Source of the DNA: Bacteroidia bacterium
Lineage (GTDB): Bacteria; Bacteroidota; Bacteroidia; J057
DNA: 64,000 nucleotides
Direction of reading: 5' to 3'
NCBI GenBank assembly: GCA_041391665.1
Contig: JAWKNO010000002.1
Span: 2,418,001-2,482,000, forward strand
The position numbers and the translations under genes are program-made. Within the stretch, counting starts at the first letter, position 1, and the number at the start of each line of letters is the position of its first letter. The notes beneath the pieces were generated by a model. It was not told the origin of the DNA, did no database searches, and saw only the letters and a program-made list of their open reading frames with translations. Shown here one piece after another: positions 61,672 through 64,000 of the stretch.

Positions 61672-64000
61672 TCATTTTCCTTTTTTCAGTAAAACGGGTA
61701 TATCTGCACCTTCCTGCCCTTCCAGTTCGATGGCAGTGCAAGCATATTTGAAAGCAAATTCAACCGATTCATTGGCGCCGATCGCATCGTAAAAACTCAC
61801 GGCAAAAGCGATTGCGGCATTATCTGTGATGGGCCTTTTCATACCAATTACATAAGGCGTGTGTATGGAAATGGCTTCCGCCTGCGCTTTGGAGTAGCAG
61901 GCATTCAGCAGCACACATTTTATATCGGGGAAAAGGCCAAACAGCGATTTTAGCGCTTCCGAAGATACAATATTTCCTTTTCCATTACCGCTTTCATCCT
62001 CAAACACCAATCCACCGAGCGGGTTTTCTTCCCAGTCAAAGCTTCGGCTATCTGCTCCTCCGGCAGTTTTCCCCAGATGAGTGCCATGCCCTGAAAAATG
62101 TACAAACTCGGGTTTGAAGTTCATCAGCGCACGGCGGAAATCTCTCGGCGTGACCGCCCATTTTTGTTCCAGTTTAAACTCCAGTCTGTGGCTGGCGCGG
62201 GCAAGCCCGTTATCAATTTCCCTGCATTCGCGGGCGAGTTGAAGGTGGGCAGTTTCGGAGGGATTGGCAGCGAGAAAAAGAATGGTGCGGGCCTGGCTGC
62301 GGCGCAGATTTTTTGCCACATATCCCAGATAGGTATTTTCCTTTTCGGTCTCTTCCGGCTCGTTTAAGAAAGGGGGAGAATTAGGTTTTCTTTCAGGCTC
62401 AGCCAGCAATTCTGCCACGGAGACCATTTTGAAGCTTTTACTACAGACTTTTTTGCTGAGACCATTCGCTCTGTACTCCTGTACCTCCTCATAGTTGTGA
62501 TAGAATGGATTTGAATCTTTACTGCAGACTTCACAAGGGCAGGGCACTCCTTCCCGAATCGTCATATTTCCATAAGTCTGGTGTACTTCCGAGAATTTAT
62601 TTCTGATGATCTTTAGCAGACTTTGAGCAGCATCTCCGGTTGTGCGTATCTCAATGAGTTTTTCTCCGGGCAAGCAGATTATTTCTGCCCGGGTTTCTCC
62701 TTCAAAAAGGATAATACCATTTCTCCATACCTTATCTCCTTCCGTATATTTTCGGGTTTTTACAATAAACCGCGGAAAAAGACTCTTCGGTAAAAATTCG
62801 TACTGATACCTGAAGCGGAGATTGTCGGCTGTTTTCCAGAAATATTCGGGCTTTTCCAGTGGCAGCCTCTCCGGAATCAGAAAGTACATTCTTCGCTCGC
62901 CAATGGGAAAACAAAGCTGGAATTTGAACATCAACTCCGGAAGAATAAAATGTTTTTCAGACGGATATCGGCTCTGGTCAAGAATCTCGGATAATTCTTC
63001 GACAGATAATAACCCTTTTTGTTGCTCTACGAGTGGGCTGTTCATGATTGCTGCCACACCCTTGGTAATCCATTCAGGCCGGAGAATACTGATGCCCCGT
63101 AAAGTTGCCTCATCCCGAAAGTGAAGGACCAATCCCTGTTCATGCAGAAAAAGGCTGAGTTTATCTTGTTCTTCAGTATCGAGCTTATGTTTTCTGCATA
63201 TTTTTCTAAACTCCCCGTAGTCAATAAAATCTTCATCGATGGTGGAAAGCTCTGTTTGCACAGCCAGGAAGTTGGCGGGAAGCGGTGCGACTATATGTTC
63301 GAGTTGGCCAACATGCTTTTCCACCGCCGCAACAAACTTTTGTATTTCTGCCGGGGTATCTTTCCATTCTTCAGATTGAATAAAAATTACGGACGAACCA
63401 TTTCCCAGCGTATGAATGACTTTCATCCAGTCATCGCGGTCGGGCTGATAATCGTCGGTTTCCTGCTGCATGACCAAAACATATACACACCGGGGAGAGA
63501 GAAAAAACCTGTAAGTGAGATGAATCATCTCTTCGTTGGTAAAATCCCAGCAATTGGCGCGGATGTTTTTTCCATCAAGTACAAAATGGTGAGGAGAAAC
63601 AGCAATTCCTGTTTTTTCGTCAGATTTTGCTGCCTGGCTACCTGCCAGATGCCTGATAAGTTTTGCGCGGGTGTCTGCATCATTTCCCAGAAAGATCACT
63701 CTGGCAATATGCGTGTCTGCACGGGGAGTGTTTTCTGGATGAGTTTCTTCAGATATTTCCGCCTCAGGGAGCAGCAGATGTTGAATCTGTTCTGCCGAAT
63801 GGGCACGTTTCAGCGGGTCCTTATCGAGGCATGAAGTAATGATTGACAGATAAGGAGCTTCGACGGGAGGTATGCCATCCTGAAAAATATGGGCGTTTAA
63901 GATTTTATCAAAAATATAAGCAAGTGTATGGCCTTCCCGCTGGCTGCCAAAAGGCGACCTGCCCAGCATAATTTCATATAGGATCACGCCTAAAGCCCAT
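61672..64000 (-). CDS. kinase-(degenerate Roc)-COR-CHAT fusion protein, N-terminus outside window
   Basis: The frame is open to the right edge. The visible 775 residues begin inside the C-lobe of a Ser/Thr kinase (WALGVILYEIMLGRSPFGSQ, then DPLKRAHSAEQI). A Roc-like GTPase relic follows (about 95-255). The P-loop position reads GNDADTRAKL without the GK(S/T), and the switch is WDFTNEE instead of WDFGGQE. The COR domain is about 265-470 (FLHEQGLVLHFRDEATLRGI, ILRPEWITKGV). A Cys motif CPCEVC follows (about 486-491), with two more Cys later. A CHAT protease (about 560-765) has the dyad His in FVHFSGHGTH and Cys in CVLLNACYSK. It heads the operon with PP2C and kinase genes. Confidence 0.85.
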   Translation of the reverse strand, partial: WALGVILYEIMLGRSPFGSQREGHTLAYIFDKILNAHIFQDGIPPVEAPYLSIITSCLDKDPLKRAHSAEQIQHLLLPEAEISEETHPENTPRADTHIARVIFLGNDADTRAKLIRHLAGSQAAKSDEKTGIAVSPHHFVLDGKNIRANCWDFTNEEMIHLTYRFFLSPRCVYVLVMQQETDDYQPDRDDWMKVIHTLGNGSSVIFIQSEEWKDTPAEIQKFVAAVEKHVGQLEHIVAPLPANFLAVQTELSTIDEDFIDYGEFRKICRKHKLDTEEQDKLSLFLHEQGLVLHFRDEATLRGISILRPEWITKGVAAIMNSPLVEQQKGLLSVEELSEILDQSRYPSEKHFILPELMFKFQLCFPIGERRMYFLIPERLPLEKPEYFWKTADNLRFRYQYEFLPKSLFPRFIVKTRKYTEGDKVWRNGIILFEGETRAEIICLPGEKLIEIRTTGDAAQSLLKIIRNKFSEVHQTYGNMTIREGVPCPCEVCSKDSNPFYHNYEEVQEYRANGLSKKVCSKSFKMVSVAELLAEPERKPNSPPFLNEPEETEKENTYLGYVAKNLRRSQARTILFLAANPSETAHLQLARECREIDNGLARASHRLEFKLEQKWAVTPRDFRRALMNFKPEFVHFSGHGTHLGKTAGGADSRSFDWEENPLGGLVFEDESGNGKGNIVSSEALKSLFGLFPDIKCVLLNACYSKAQAEAISIHTPYVIGMKRPITDNAAIAFAVSFYDAIGANESVEFAFKYACTAIELEGQEGADIPVLLKKGK

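Overview
The window is a chromosomal segment from a member of the Bacteroidota, most likely a Saprospirales-type organism (Haliscomenobacter/Lewinella-like; this rank is inferred). The evidence is a SusC/SusD pair driven by a FecI/FecR module, four proteins with type IX secretion (T9SS) C-terminal sorting domains, TAnnTTTG-type -7 promoter boxes, Bacteroidota-style Rhs cores, and many secreted carbohydrate-active and beta-helix proteins. I saw no rRNA, tRNA or CRISPR array. Both ends cut through genes: an MscS-type channel at the left and a kinase-COR-CHAT protein at the right.

Layout. 1-6.8 kb: MscS channel (partial), secreted endonuclease I, a small membrane-anchored protein, proline dehydrogenase, a PD40 beta-propeller protein and a lipoprotein polysaccharide deacetylase. 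6.8-8.2 kb: a non-coding array of 271-bp tandem repeats. 8.2-17.1 kb: exported DUF4350-like protein, serine beta-lactamase-like hydrolase, SDR dehydrogenase, lipoprotein GH13 alpha-glucosidase, AAA/DUF4143 ATPase, enolase-superfamily enzyme, GH5 glycosidase and a DUF3820 protein. 17.3-25.7 kb: sigma factor, FecR anti-sigma, SusC with an STN domain, SusD and a Gfo/Idh/MocA oxidoreductase, which together look like a nutrient-sensing uptake and catabolism locus.

25.8-33.1 kb is an accessory island. It holds three broken Rhs (YD-repeat) core fragments. Each is followed by a different C-terminal tip (JAMM-metalloprotease-like, PD-(D/E)xK-nuclease-like, LysM-like of unknown activity), and each tip is followed at once by a small AT-rich candidate immunity gene. 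Two type II toxin-antitoxin pairs lie here with intact antitoxins and destroyed toxins: one has a nonsense codon, the other is cut by an IS3-family remnant. A MITE-like, hairpin-packed element also lies here. The island reads as a graveyard or cassette store of polymorphic toxins.

33.1-48.2 kb: a stand-alone lipoyl-domain gene beside the pyruvate dehydrogenase E2 gene, T9SS surface proteins, a TonB-dependent receptor coupled to a secreted beta-helix protein, and a TPR sensor histidine kinase. 48.1-64 kb holds two signalling/cell-death-like modules on the minus strand. One is a CHAT-iSTAND-like protein followed by a very large TPR/WG/WD40 membrane protein. The other is a kinase-(degenerate Roc)-COR-CHAT protein followed by a PP2C phosphatase and a membrane Ser/Thr kinase. 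Between them on the plus strand lie fructose-6-phosphate aldolase/transaldolase, a small membrane protein and a CotH/beta-helix protein. The two CHAT modules and the Rhs island are the parts most likely to hold undescribed biology.
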